Assembly (NCBI GenBank): GCA_946902875.1
Contig: OX336343.1
Location: forward strand, 16,601,596 to 16,665,595
From: Nematopogon swammerdamellus
Lineage: Eukaryota > Arthropoda > Insecta > Lepidoptera > Adelidae
Direction: 5' to 3'
Length of the DNA stretch: 64,000 nucleotides
In this document: piece after piece, positions 1 through 10,503 of the stretch
How the letters are laid out: each line of letters opens with the position of its first letter
Numbering within the stretch: the first letter of the stretch is position 1
Notes under the pieces: generated by a model
The model's input: the letters and a program-made list of their open reading frames with translations, nothing else
The model's database searches: none
What the model was told of the DNA's origin: nothing
Translations under genes and position numbers: made by a program

Positions 1-1923
1 ACGCAGTCGGGTTTTTTTACTCCAATGCGAAATCAAAGGAGGGTAGAGTGTTTTCTTTATTATTTATTCATCATTCGTATGGTAGTACACTACGCTTGAA
101 TTTGTCCTGTTTAGTTTTTACAATCTGGTTCGATTACACCCACAAATAAAAGCCGGCAAGAAACTCCGCAGGTTTTTTTTTCAACGTCTTCGATTACAAT
201 ACATTGTGTGTGACTAGCTATACAATAGACACAGCTTACAGTTTTAAGATACAGTGTGAGAGCTAGAATATCTATAATTATTTAAGCTTGATAATTCTGA
301 CCACATAAAATAAAAAGTAAATAAAATCAGGTGTATAGAGCTTTTGTCAGAAATTGTTGATACATACATATCGTATCAAGTCATGTCAATTACAAAGTAT
401 TCTAACCACGCTAACCACATTGTAGTACAATGTAAAAAAAAAATATTTAAAATAAATAAATAAATTTGATAAGTACTTAATGTATCAATTAGTCAAATTA
501 ATATTTTAATATTTTAGTATGCGTGCTAAATAAATAGTGCGTGTTTCACTGTGATGTAGTATTTATTATTTTGTGAGTATTGTATAATATTATTATAATG
601 ACTGAGTTTCTCGTAACTCCAAAGCGGCTGAATGGATTTTGTTTGATGAATAAGGTGTCCATCGATTTTTGAGAGAATACTTAGGTACAGCGAATAACAG
701 AGCATATTAGACCGACCAAGTGCGAGCCGGACTCGCGCACCGAGTGTTCCCGCACCACCACGTAATTTGACGGTTTTTATGAATTTGAAGAGGCTATTTA
801 AAAAAATATGCTAGGTCACAACTAACAATAATAATAAAAATAAACAATCAAAACAAAAAGTATAATTAAAAACTAATGAAAGAGCAATAGACAATGCTCC
901 TTCCTTGTTCCCTTAATTTTTATTTTTATTTATAGTTTGGCCGTGACCGTGTGGGCCCGGTACTTAAAAAGAATAGCCCCACTGCATCTCTCCCCGTGCA
1001 TGTCGTAAAAGGCGACTAAGGGATAAGGACAAGATGCCGTGCTAAAGGGCGACGGGCTCGCCACCTCTCACCTTGGCATGGTACTTCCACCGAGTCATGC
1101 AGCAGGTGGGTCTTCGTGCCTTACTTACCTTACCACCAAAAAATCCACAAAAACCCACTAAAAATACGAGGCGCACACGTCACCGTCCGCGAACGCGAAG
1201 AGACCGACTGAAGATCGCTTGTCAAAATTATTTTGACAGGACAAGCACATAGAAGTGTGTATTTTTAGGTAGCCTACTCTTTCATGAGTAATTATACGTA
1301 AGCTAGAAGAGATTAGATAGATTTTTGACATAGAAATAAATTATTTTGTATGAAGTTGTGCGGGCGGTCCAAATTGGACCGGTAGCACATCCGACACAGC
1401 AAATGTCACGGTCCAAATTAGGCCGGTAGCACGCGAGGGGTAAAAGCATTTTTTTTTGTAGTTGACTCCCTAGTATTCTCCACGCGGACGAATGATTTAT
1501 CTGGTTAGGTATAACTTTGTACGTACAATATACATGTGCTAATACATACGGCCATAGTTTAGAATATTTCAGGCTACCTATATTATTATTTTCCCTTTAT
1601 TTGCTATGTAGGTATTTGCTTTATATAAAACAGGCACATCAGAAAACTAAAAACCGTGTGTTTCATAACTTATGATTGATTTTGCGTTGCATGTTATAAT
1701 GAGCTCATGGTCGGTTGTGGTGGCCATAATTAAACTACCTATACCTAATTAGTACTGTTTTTAGATAATAAAAAAACGACACGCCTTATCGCATGTGTTT
1801 ATTGCGCACTTCTATGAAATTTTTTGTTCCAAATTGATAGCGTTAGTTATAAAAGCGAGGGGGCAGTTATAATAAAGTGACCGGTTGCTGATAAATGAGA
1901 TCATTTTCATTCCAGTCCCGTCG
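1..1923. other. Intergenic AT-rich DNA with repeat fragments
   Basis: No gene is visible. About 703-745 is a short piece of family D (motif ccaagtgcgag...ctcgcgcaccgag). A family A repeat lies at 949-1133. At 1366-1433 a 22-nt phrase containing 'ccaaatt..ggaccggtagcac' occurs twice. The rest is AT-rich sequence with short oligo-A/T runs. Confidence 0.6.
949..1133 (+). repeat. Family A dispersed repeat, 5' part
   Basis: Begins gtgtgggcccggtac and continues through 'gaatagccccactgcatctc' and 'cgactaagggataagg'. The same order is seen at 7011, 20511, 37396 (reverse) and several shorter places. Full copies run about 330 bp and end in an (atgt)n-like tail, which suggests a LINE 3' end or SINE-like retroelement. 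I cannot assign it to a named family. Confidence 0.75.
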
Positions 1924-2311
1924 TCAGCCTCGATAGCTCAGTGGTGCAGACGTCGACTGTCGCTATTGATGGTTAAGCAACGCTGGGCGCGGTCAGTACT
2001 TGGATGGGTGACCGCTCGACCGTTGGTGGCTGACCGCGGTTCGAATTCCATGTAAAACTGTAGGTCCCTTCCCTTCTTACCTTACAAGGTGGTAGGGTTC
2101 AATTCAACCCGCCCGGGTTGGTACCACCGCACTGAATGAAACGTCGGTCGAAACGGCTATGTAAATAGTTTGTGTTTTCCGTCCAGTTCAGTGTAGCCGG
2201 CACGACCGAAGGGAAGCACTGACATGGCACCTAGTACACCCGGTGTTATGGGCTGACATCAGGGATGTTGTAGGTGATGTAGCCAACCGTGTCAGTTTCC
2301 ATAAAAAAAAG
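1924..2311 (+). mobile_element. 5S rRNA-headed SINE (family B), near full length
   Basis: The head at 1928-1945 (cctcgatagctcagtggtg) resembles a tRNA box A. It is followed at 1971-2023 by a stretch matching the 5S rRNA internal promoter: ttaagcaacg, then gggcgcggtcagtacttgga and tgggtgaccg. The roughly 270-bp body runs to 'gtgtcagtttccat' and an A8 tail. Pol III transcription of the parent element is the expected mode for such heads. This is one of the most complete of a dozen or more copies here. Confidence 0.85.
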
Positions 2312-3116
2312 TCCCGCGCGGGCAACCCAGCGCGCAATCCAGTCCAGTCACTGGAGGACGAATTTTCGATCCAGGATCGAGTAGCTTCGGTCACCGCACT
2401 TGCATGCGTGTGGAAGCGCCACTCCAGTCGCTGTCGTCGGTGCCTTGGGGGTAAACCAACGGCGCGTCTAGTTGTAGAAGGACAACGTAATTTAAAGTTT
2501 TATATTTGCTGTTATGGTCCCTCTAATTTATTTGCACGTTGTTGAATTGCTGGAAATCAGCGTTAATAAATTCGTCAAAATAGACCGGGTTCATTTTCGT
2601 GGCCATTTTATTCTCAAGTGGATCTCCAAATTTAAGCTCTTGCAAAAGTAGTGCTGAACCTCCATATTTATATTTCTGTCACTTATCAACTTTTTCCAAA
2701 CACGCACGTGTTAGTTTTTCACACGATTAAAAAATACAAATCCCAAAATTGTTCATTTGAGTTCCAAAATCACCGCATACAATTTTGGCATTCATTACTG
2801 AATTTTGAAATAAAACAAAAATTAGATTCTTTTTAAGAAACATTAGGTTTCGCTGCTTTCCTCATATTCCGTGTGGGTTTCTAAAAAACGGGTCATGGAT
2901 AATGATCTAGGTTTTCACTTTAAAAAAATGGTTAAAAGTGTTTTGTAAGAGTTTTATCCTTACTGAGCTTCGTCCTTTTTTTTGCGAATGAGCATGACTA
3001 AAAGGTATTCCGCTCGCGTAAGAGCCTAGGCATTCGCACAGAGGCTCTGCGTGAATCACACGCGACGTCACGTGGTTTGAGAATAACGGAGAAAATGACG
3101 CGCAGGTCACTTGCTA

Positions 3117-3143
3117 TGCCGCCGCCGCCGCCGCCGCCGCCGT
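3117..3143. repeat. (GCC)n trinucleotide repeat
   Basis: About eight uninterrupted gcc units in otherwise AT-rich DNA, followed by a GC-rich 'gtcttcgcgacg' stretch. No open reading frame context supports a coding role. Confidence 0.8.
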
Positions 3144-3503
3144 CTTCGCGACGTAACATTCAGCTTTTTCCTGCGGTCATATTCTGTACAAGTGTGTACA
3201 GTACGCGGCAGTTAAAAAAAATATTATGACGAACCATACTGAATATGCATTTTTCTAAATGAAATATTGTTAATCGCCAAATGTGAATTTTTGAAGAAGT
3301 AGTCCGTGATAATCTAAAGGCTAAGAACTACTGCAAAATATAGAACAATTCTTTGTCTATCGATCACATGTTTTACGTTGTAAAATTTTATCATTTTCTA
3401 TACAAACTATACGGTAACCAAATGTAGATTTTTTCTTCCGCGTGAACTTTTAAGACTTGATCTCAGAAACTAAAGAGAATTTGAATGGAATTTTTATAGC
3501 ATT

Positions 3504-3911
3504 ACAAATTTAAAAAACCCCCGACTCTTAAAAAGTCAAAAATAATTTCCGTTTACTTACTTAAAGGAGTCGGTAGACCGCTAAGTAAATTCCCGCGCAA
3601 CTTTTGAGTCTTTATATTTAATTTACTTAGCGGTCCCCCGACTCCTTTAAGTAAGTAAACGGAAATTATTTTTGACTTTTTAAGAGTCGGGGGTTTTTTA
3701 AATTTGTAATTTAACTTTTATTTCAAGCTTTTTAAAAAAAACCGCATGCAAATCGGTCCACTTTTGAAGATAATAATTTTTTTTATTACTTAATTACTTA
3801 ATTACTTGATTACAAACATAGCTAAGAACCATCCCGATTAAACAGGCTTCCTAATAAAAAAAACCGCATCCAAATCGGTCCATCCGTTTGGGAGCTACGA
3901 TGCCACAGACA

Positions 3912-3956
<45 letters not shown>

Positions 3957-3996
3957 AACTTATAACACCCCTCCGTTTTTTTCGTCGGGGGTTAAA
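3504..3996 (-). repeat. Family E repeat with an 87-nt foldback arm pair
   Basis: Arms at 3504-3590 and 3621-3707 are reverse complements with two mismatches over 87 nt, around a 30-nt loop. The element continues through 'aaatcggtcca', a (CA)n run at 3908-3952 and 'ataacacccctccg' to 'gtcgggggtt' near 3996. A related copy with only one arm is at 7651-8040 in the opposite orientation. A non-autonomous DNA element is likely. Confidence 0.75.
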
Positions 3997-4218
3997 AATA
4001 CGCCTTTTGTTATTCGATCACACGCTTTTCAAAGTTCTAATGCGAAGGATCAAGAAAAAAAACCTTATGAAAACTACTACGCGCTACGCCGCGCCGCCGC
4101 CGCGCCGTGCGTTGGCGTACTTGGCGTTATAGTCCAGGAAAGCTCGAAAGCAGAAAGTTTGACTTCGGAACCTTGTTTTGACTAGTTAGGAGGTAAACAT
4201 ACTAAAAGTCACCACCAC

Positions 4219-4312
4219 TGGGGGGTGCGCCCTAGGGGGGGGGGGGGGTTGCGCCCTAGGGGGGGGGGGGGGGGGGGGGGGGGGTGTGTGGGAAGCGGGG
4301 GGGGGGGGGGGG
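4219..4312. repeat. Poly-G rich tract
   Basis: Runs of 10-25 G separated by short phrases such as 'ttgcgcccta' and 'tgtgtgggaagc'. A tract like this is hard to sequence, so its length may be unreliable. Confidence 0.8.
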
Positions 4313-5577
4313 GAGCACAAAGAAGGTCTAATTTTTCGGTTTTTCGCTTATATCTCGAAAACGGTGCATCATAGGAAGAACTGTTCAATTACGGAATAAG
4401 AGGTGATAAAATTCTCTACAACTTTGATGTTATACACTTTTTGCCAATTCTCAATCGTTGTCGAGATATAAGGTCCGAAGAAAGGCCGATTTTCAAAAAT
4501 GAGTTTTTTACCTCACGTTTTTTGCCATACATTGCTCTATAACTTGAGAACAGTTCATCTGAGAAAATGTGCCCCTCAAAAAGCTTGTAGTTCGTTAAAC
4601 GTTATTCACTCAATATAAGTCCTAAACTATGCATTTTTCATAAAATATTTTCTACACGTTTTTAAAGTAGACTAAAATTTCTACAATTTGAGATGAGAAC
4701 CACCTCTTTCGGTTCAAAACTTGCCGAGATACAGCTCTCCAAAAATTTAAATTGTTTTCCGAAAAAGTGAAATTTTAAGATTTGGTCAATTTTGGACCCC
4801 GATATCGGGGAAAATACTCATTTTACGCGTAAAAGCACAGGTAAAGATGTTGTAGCAAATGTAATTAGCATTAATTTAAGCAAAGAACAACGTCTGTAGG
4901 CCATATAGTTTACTCACAAATCTTAAAAATAAAAAAAAATGGGAAAACTGCATTTTTCGCAAATTTGCTGTTTTATTAAGAAATATATTTTTAACTATTA
5001 ATATTGTAACTATTTATTAACCATATTTACAAGGCATTAACAAGGACATTATTTTTGGTTAGAATTGTTCATTTCGTGGGTGGTTCATAAAAATTTTTTG
5101 ATTCAGCCTGAAAAATCGGCACGTGATTGTCGACGTCGCTTTAGTGTAGTCTCCTCGATACAGATCTACTAGGCACTTCGCTCCGGCATCTGCGTTGGTT
5201 TGGTAGGCTGAATTAGGTTGGAGGAACACTTCAGCTGTGGTGATGAGTTCAACGTTTTTCCGAATTGCGCTCCAAAGTTTGTCTAATTTTTCGAGCACAA
5301 AGAAGGTCTAATTTTTCGGTTTTTCGCTTATATCTCGAAAACGGTGCATCATAGGAAGAACTGTTCAATTACGGAATAAGAGGTGATAAAATTCTCTACA
5401 ACTTTGATGTTATACACTTTTTACCAATTCTCAATCGTTGTCGAGATATAAGGTCCGAAGAAAGGCCGATTTTCAAAAATGAGTTTTACCTCACGTTTTT
5501 TACCATACATTGCTCTATAACTTGAGAACAGTTCGTCTGAGAAAATGTGCCCCTCAAAAAGCTTGAAGTTCGTTAAA
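4313..5577. repeat. Pair of direct repeats of about 285 bp, 980 bp apart
   Basis: 4313-4600 and 5293-5577 share nearly the same sequence, starting gagcacaaagaagg and ending at 'aaaaagcttg.agttcgttaaa'. Phrases such as 'atctcgaaaacggtgcatca' and 'aacttgagaacagttc' look like degenerate shorter monomers inside each copy. The spacer holds a 79-codon minus-strand frame (5059-5298) that I do not recognise. The whole block looks like part of an unidentified element. Confidence 0.7.
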
Positions 5578-5893
5578 TTATTTTTAATAATATGTCATGT
5601 ATGCTAATGTATCATCAATCTGTCAAAAGTTTCAGTTTATAGCGCATAGTCTTCATCTGTGGCTTAGTGCACAGCCCATATTTGCTATTTCTCAGGTACA
5701 ACCTTTACATATCAATTTTCAAAATGTTACCCCCCAAAGGAGTTATATTTATTAAAAGAAAATATAGGAAAACTGACATTTATTTACATGTACGAATTAA
5801 GTTACAATTATAAAGAGAACGAAAAAAGCTACATTGTTTTATTTTGCTCACACTCGGCACTTTTTTGGGCGGGACGGGCCTGGTTGTTCCTTC

Positions 5894-6136
5894 TCAGTGT
5901 TTGCCATCTGTTGAATCTTGATCAGATGATGGTACGGGCGCTACTGCTACATCATCGCCACCGTCTTCATCGTCGTTGTCCTCCAACATAGGGATGCCAT
6001 TTATGCAACTTCCATGGCAATTGTGGCAAATGGTAGAGCACAGCATGGAGGCCTTTCTACACCCACATCTACTAGTACTGCAATCTGTGGTGCACCGGCA
6101 CCTGTCAGGCCGGCATGGCATTCGCAACGCCCGCAT
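5894..6136 (-). pseudogene. Cys-rich C-terminal coding fragment of an unidentified (probably transposon) protein
   Basis: A minus-strand frame of 80 codons has a dense cysteine pattern (C-x4-C-x-C-x3-C-x4-C-x-C, then C-x3-C-x2-C-x3-C), then an acidic tail (EDNDDEDGGDD), a stop at 5894 and an AATAAA-like signal about 45 nt downstream. CXC/TSO1-like cysteine clusters of this style occur at the C-termini of some transposon-encoded proteins. On its upstream side it runs straight into a family G repeat near 6120, so it is truncated. The real product is unknown. Confidence 0.4.
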
Positions 6137-6230
6137 ACGACCGAATGCCCATGGGCGTCGTTAGACACCTTATGGGTGGATGGGCGTCATATGTCGCGCT
6201 TTCAATAAAAAAATAAAAAATAAATAAATG
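6110..6230 (+). repeat. Family G repeat, 3' end
   Basis: Contains 'gaatgcccatgggcgtcg', 'gtcgcgctttca' and an A-rich tail (ataaaaaaataaaaaataaa). Reverse-orientation copies are at 8697-8900, 13058-13420 and 56560-56635. A GTCT-type microsatellite follows at 6237-6280. Confidence 0.65.
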
Positions 6231-6629
6231 TCAGCCATGTCTGTCTGTCCGTCTATATGTCTGTCTGTCTGTCTGTCTAACTGTATCACATACATAGTAT
6301 TATAACACAATTTAACTTTTGACTGAACGAAATGCAAAAATGTGTTGTCACTTCTCGTCGCCCCTCTGCAGTTTCGTTAAAATTTCGCAGTAATGATTAA
6401 ATTACGGTTTTATTACGATGTTTGTTTTGTTAGAACCGCTTCACCTTGGATGTTCGTTCCTCTATCATACGTCATAATATTATGCATTTGTCCAACAATA
6501 TAAACTTAGCTGTTGTCTCTGAAATACTAATTGTGTGTGTAAATGTGTCTTAGAGATAATAAATTGTATTTTATTAGTTCACTCGCTTATAAGATTAATT
6601 GGAATAGTGCATCAACATCACACTTTGGT

Positions 6630-6757
6630 ACACTTGGTGCCATTTCAGTGCTTGCCGTCGTGCCGGCTACACTGAACTGGACGAAATTAACGAACGGTTT
6701 TCGGCTTCAACCGACCATCATTCAGTGCGGTTGCCATCAATCCGGCCGGCCCAAACC
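6630..6757 (-). mobile_element. Diverged 5S-SINE (family B) body fragment
   Basis: Reverse-strand body phrases are recognisable (ggtgccatttcagtgcttgcc, gtcgtgccggctacactgaa, cagtgcggt), but no 5S-like head or A tail remains. The copy is old and truncated at both ends. Confidence 0.6.
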
Positions 6758-7010
6758 CTATTATGTTCTAAGGTAAGTTCATACATAAGATAACCTAAGA
6801 GTTTTTCGTGGAATACTTACTTAATACCTTTTACGACCATACCGAGCTAATATGGAGGCCGACATACAACTTGTATTTGATATTTTTGCATTTTGATCAA
6901 TTACCAAAACGAATAATCTTGGCAACTGATGAAAACTTCAGTATGTAATCGGTAGATATAAATAAGTAGGTAAGTCATCGAGACGAGATAAAGAATGTAA
7001 ACTCTCAGGG

Positions 7011-7345
7011 GTGTGGGGCCGGTACTTAAAAAGAATAGCCCCACTGCATCTCTCCCCGCGCATTTCGTAGAAGACGACTAAGGGATAAGGACAAGATGCC
7101 GTGCTAAAGGGCGACAGGCTCGCCACCTCTCACCTTGGCGCGGTGCTTCCACCGAGTCATGCGGCAGGTGGGTCTTCGTGCCTTACTTGCTGCTTGATCG
7201 ATTGAATCTTGTTCGAATACTTTGCGAAGCGTGGTGGTCGGTGTTGTGCTGTAGTTTACCTGAGTTCTTACAGCACAACACCGATTACTCTGCTTACCCC
7301 GATTGTCGGGATTCAGCGTGTGCGATATGTATGTATGGTACTCTC
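7011..7345 (+). repeat. Family A repeat, near full length
   Basis: Runs from gtgtggggccggtac through the conserved 'ctaagggataagg' and 'caccgagtcatgcggcagg' to 'ccccgattgtcgggat' and a tgtatgtatg tail. This copy defines the length of the family at about 335 bp. Confidence 0.75.
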
Positions 7346-7650
7346 AGGGGTGCATAATATTTATTGTTGTTCGCACCTATGTGCCTCGGTACTCCGAGTA
7401 CCTTGATGATAATGATGAGTTTCATAAACTAGAAGATATTATGTAAGTAACAAGGTAAAGTATTGCCTACTATTATACCGTTGTTAAACTTTACATAATA
7501 CCGTTCACGAGGAAGGAAAATGTAATAATTACCTTAGTAATGCTATTTCCTTTTTATTCTTACTAAGATGAAGAGTACCTCAGACTTATTCAGGTTATTC
7601 CTAATATGAGAGTTCAGATATCGTGGTTTGTGAGTGCATTTCCCATTTTT

Positions 7651-8040
7651 AACCCCCGACGCAAAAAACGGAGGGGTGTTATAAGTTTGACGTGTGTGTG
7701 TGTGTGTGTGGGATTATGACGTGTGTGAGGGTGTAAGGGTGTGTCTGGCTGTGGCATCGTAGCTCCCAAACGGATGGACCGATTTTGATGCGTTTTTTTA
7801 TTAGGAAGCTTGTTTTATCGGGATGGTTCTTAGCTATGTTTGTAATCAAGTAATAAAGTAATAAAAAAATTATTTATGTAAAAAAGTGGACCGACTTAAA
7901 AGTGAACCGCCTGTTTTTTTTAAAAAAGCTTGAAATAAAAGTTGAATTACAAATTTTAAAAACCCTCGACCCTTAAAAAGTATCTATAAAATAACTTCCA
8001 TTGACTTACTTAAAGGAGTCGGGGGACGGCTAAGTAAATA
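7651..8040 (+). repeat. Family E repeat, single-arm copy
   Basis: Starts aacccccgacgcaaaaaacg, includes a (GT)n microsatellite at 7690-7710 and 'agctcccaaacggatggacc', and ends near 'ggagtcgggggacggctaag'. It matches one arm of the 3504-3996 copy. Confidence 0.7.
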
Positions 8041-8696
8041 AAATATTAAAACTGAGAGATAAAAAATATGTATTAGGGGTATTTTTGAAAAGGATTTCTT
8101 TAATTAGTTAATTTTGAAACTGAATACCTTTACAACTTTGTTGAAAATAATAAGAAATTAAAACATGTCCAATTGTCCACGTAGGTATCTATACATATTT
8201 ATATGAACAGTCCAATTAGATTTTTCTTCGCCATTGGCTTTATTTTTATCAGAAAAGGTGTAAACACTTATAGAAATACGAGTAGGTACAACAATTTGCG
8301 CAGTTGATTGAAGAACCAACTTCACACTGACAAAAGTCAATTGGTGCCCTAACACATACTACTACACTGTGTGCGTACCATAATTTGTAAATTTTATTGT
8401 TTACCATCTAGAAAAAAAACATTGAGTAATAATAACTATGTTTATAATTAACTATAATCGTAAGTATACGACATAACATCAGGTTCAAAATTCATTTGAA
8501 TTACAAAAACAGGTACCGACCTGCCTAATTATTATGTAGATGTTTTTTTAAGGAATCTGCTGTTTACAAAAAAGTCTGGCGTTCCGTTTGTCAGTTTTTA
8601 TTTCATGGTTTATGTACATACATTTATGTAATGGACGTACATATATAAGGAGGGTTTAGGAACTTTATTAGGAGGTTCAAACCTTTTAGGAGGAGG

Positions 8697-8900
8697 TTTT
8701 TTATTGAAAGCGCGACATGCGGCGCCGAACCACCCATAAGATGCCTAACGATGCCCATTGACATTCGGTCGTGTGTACGGCTGGGTTGCGAATGCAATGC
8801 CCGCCCGACGACGGGTGCCTGTTCACACCCCTCTTGATGAACCTGAGACTGTACTTGGGGGAAAATATATGGGCAGGGAGAGCGTTCCAGAGTTTACCGG
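8697..8900 (-). repeat. Family G repeat
   Basis: Begins 'ttattgaaagcgcgacatg' and continues with 'acgatgcccattgacattcgg', 'cctgttcacacccctcttga' and 'gcgttccagagtttaccgg'. It parallels the copy at 13058-13420. Confidence 0.65.
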
Positions 8901-9016
8901 TTTGCGAATGATAGTAACAAAATAGTTTAATTTTTTTTAATTACATTACTACCACACTGACTGAAATCAATTACTTTCAGTTCAGCACTATATCCTAATT
9001 TGTGCTTTCAGCGTCT

Positions 9017-9418
9017 TTTTAGGGTTCCGTATCCGTCGTACGGGACCCTATTACTAAGCCTACGCCGTCTGTCTGTATGTCTGTCTCTATGTCTGTCTGC
9101 TGTTGTCTGTTCGTCTGTCCGAGGTCTGTACCCATCTCTTGAACCGTAATGAAATTTGAAATTTTGAAATTTTCCCGTTGAAATTTTCTCAGAATGTGTT
9201 ATTTATTATGGTCGACATAACAACAAATAATAAAAATAAGAAAAAGTAAACAATTCATAGGGGTCCCCATAGAAGAAACTAAAAGGTGTATGCGCGCCAT
9301 CTACCGAAAAGAGTATGAAGCATTTCAACTAATACATAGATGGCGTGAGTGGCGCTGACCATGACATGGCGATACAGAACCCTCGGTGCGCGATTTCGAC
9401 TCGCACTTGGCCGGTTTT
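9017..9418 (-). repeat. Family D repeat (GACA microsatellite-bearing)
   Basis: Reverse copy from 'tttttagggttccgtatccg' through a GTCT-rich stretch (9066-9120), 'cttgaaccgtaat', 'gcgccatctaccga' and 'gcgatacagaaccctcgg' to 'gactcgcacttggccgg'. The order mirrors the + strand copy at 27275-27600. Confidence 0.75.
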
Positions 9419-9723
9419 TTTAGATGATTTATTTCTAATAGTTATGCTCGGTATTACCACAGGTATTACGAGCAGTGACAAAAATGCTGAGCGTATACTG
9501 ACTGCAAGAATAAAACCGGAAAGCGAAGAGGTAATCTTGTAACGTGCTTTGCACAATGTTTTAAACATGTGGCATTTTCTTTTACTGCAAGGCAAGGCAA
9601 AGTAAGCTCGGACGTCGAAGCGTCCGTGTGTTGTGATTTGCTTTTTCTGAAATCGTTCAGCTAATTCTATTTTTATAAACAGCAGGAACGGGCGCGCGTG
9701 CGGATGTACCCAAAAGTGCAGTA

Positions 9724-9908
9724 CCCTATCACGAGATCCTACACCGCGTCGCGTACTACGCTACGCCGTGTTCTCCGCATCATTTTGTATGGAGAAACGG
9801 AGCAGCGCCTCTAGTGATAGATTTGCGAACTTCGTTTCTCCATACAAAATGATGCGGAGATCACGGCGTAGCGTAGTACGCGGTGTAGGTTAAATCTCGT
9901 GATTAGGG
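9724..9908. mobile_element. Foldback MITE (family F), 185 bp
   Basis: Terminal inverted repeats (CCCT.ATCACGAGAT... and ...ATCTCGTGATTAGGG) extend about 80 nt each and meet at a short loop, with 'atttgcgaacttc' on one side. Flanking dinucleotides are TA on both sides, which would fit a Tc1/mariner-like or PIF-like target. A second copy at 36889-37075 has its loop in the opposite orientation. Confidence 0.75.
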
Positions 9909-10059
9909 TACAGATGAGATGCCTACACCATGCAGGGATCTAGGAAGCGTGTTGGGCGCTCCGTACCATTGCCCCTGAGATAGCCTCTGACTTAGTGACG
10001 TGATTAGGCCACAGAGACGAAACACCGCTATCTACCAGCTACACCTCTGCGTTAGTCTG

Positions 10060-10111
10060 GAGCGCGCCATATGTCGGGTTTCCCATAAAAAAAAAAAATA
10101 AAAAAAAAATC
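10060..10111 (+). repeat. Family G 3' tail fragment
   Basis: The phrase 'gcgcgccatatgtcgggtttc' is followed by an A-rich tail directly before the family B SINE. Only the 3' end is preserved. Confidence 0.45.
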
Positions 10112-10503
10112 TATCAGCCTCGTCAGCTCAGTGGCGCGGTCGGTCGATTGTCTGTCGGTTCATACCTGGGCGCGGTCAGTGGATGGATGGGTGACTGCTC
10201 GAACGTTGGAGGCTGACCGTGGCTTGGATTCCACGTAAAACTGGTGTAGGTCCCTTCCCTTCTTATCTTATCTCACTAGGTGGTAGGGTTTAACCCGCCC
10301 GGGTTGTTACCACCGCACTGAATGAAAGGTCGGTTGAAACAGCCATTTAAATAGTTCGTGTTTTCCGTCCACTTCAGTGTAACCGGCACGACCGAAGGGA
10401 AGCACTGACATGGCACCTAGTTCACCGAGGTGTTATGGGCTGACATCACGGATGTAGTAGGTAGATGATGCAGCGAACCGTGTCAGTTTCCATAAAAAAA
10501 AAA
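10112..10503 (+). mobile_element. 5S-SINE (family B), full-length type
   Basis: The tRNA-like start (cctcgtcagctcagtggcg) leads into 'gggcgcggtcagtgga' and 'tggatgggtgactgctcg', a somewhat decayed 5S promoter core. The conserved body ends at 'gtgtcagtttccat' plus A10. Confidence 0.8.

Noticed and set aside
1971..2023. Possible 5S rRNA gene
   Set aside because: Only the internal promoter region matches; the 5' and 3' thirds of 5S rRNA are missing and the segment is embedded in a SINE body with an A tail.
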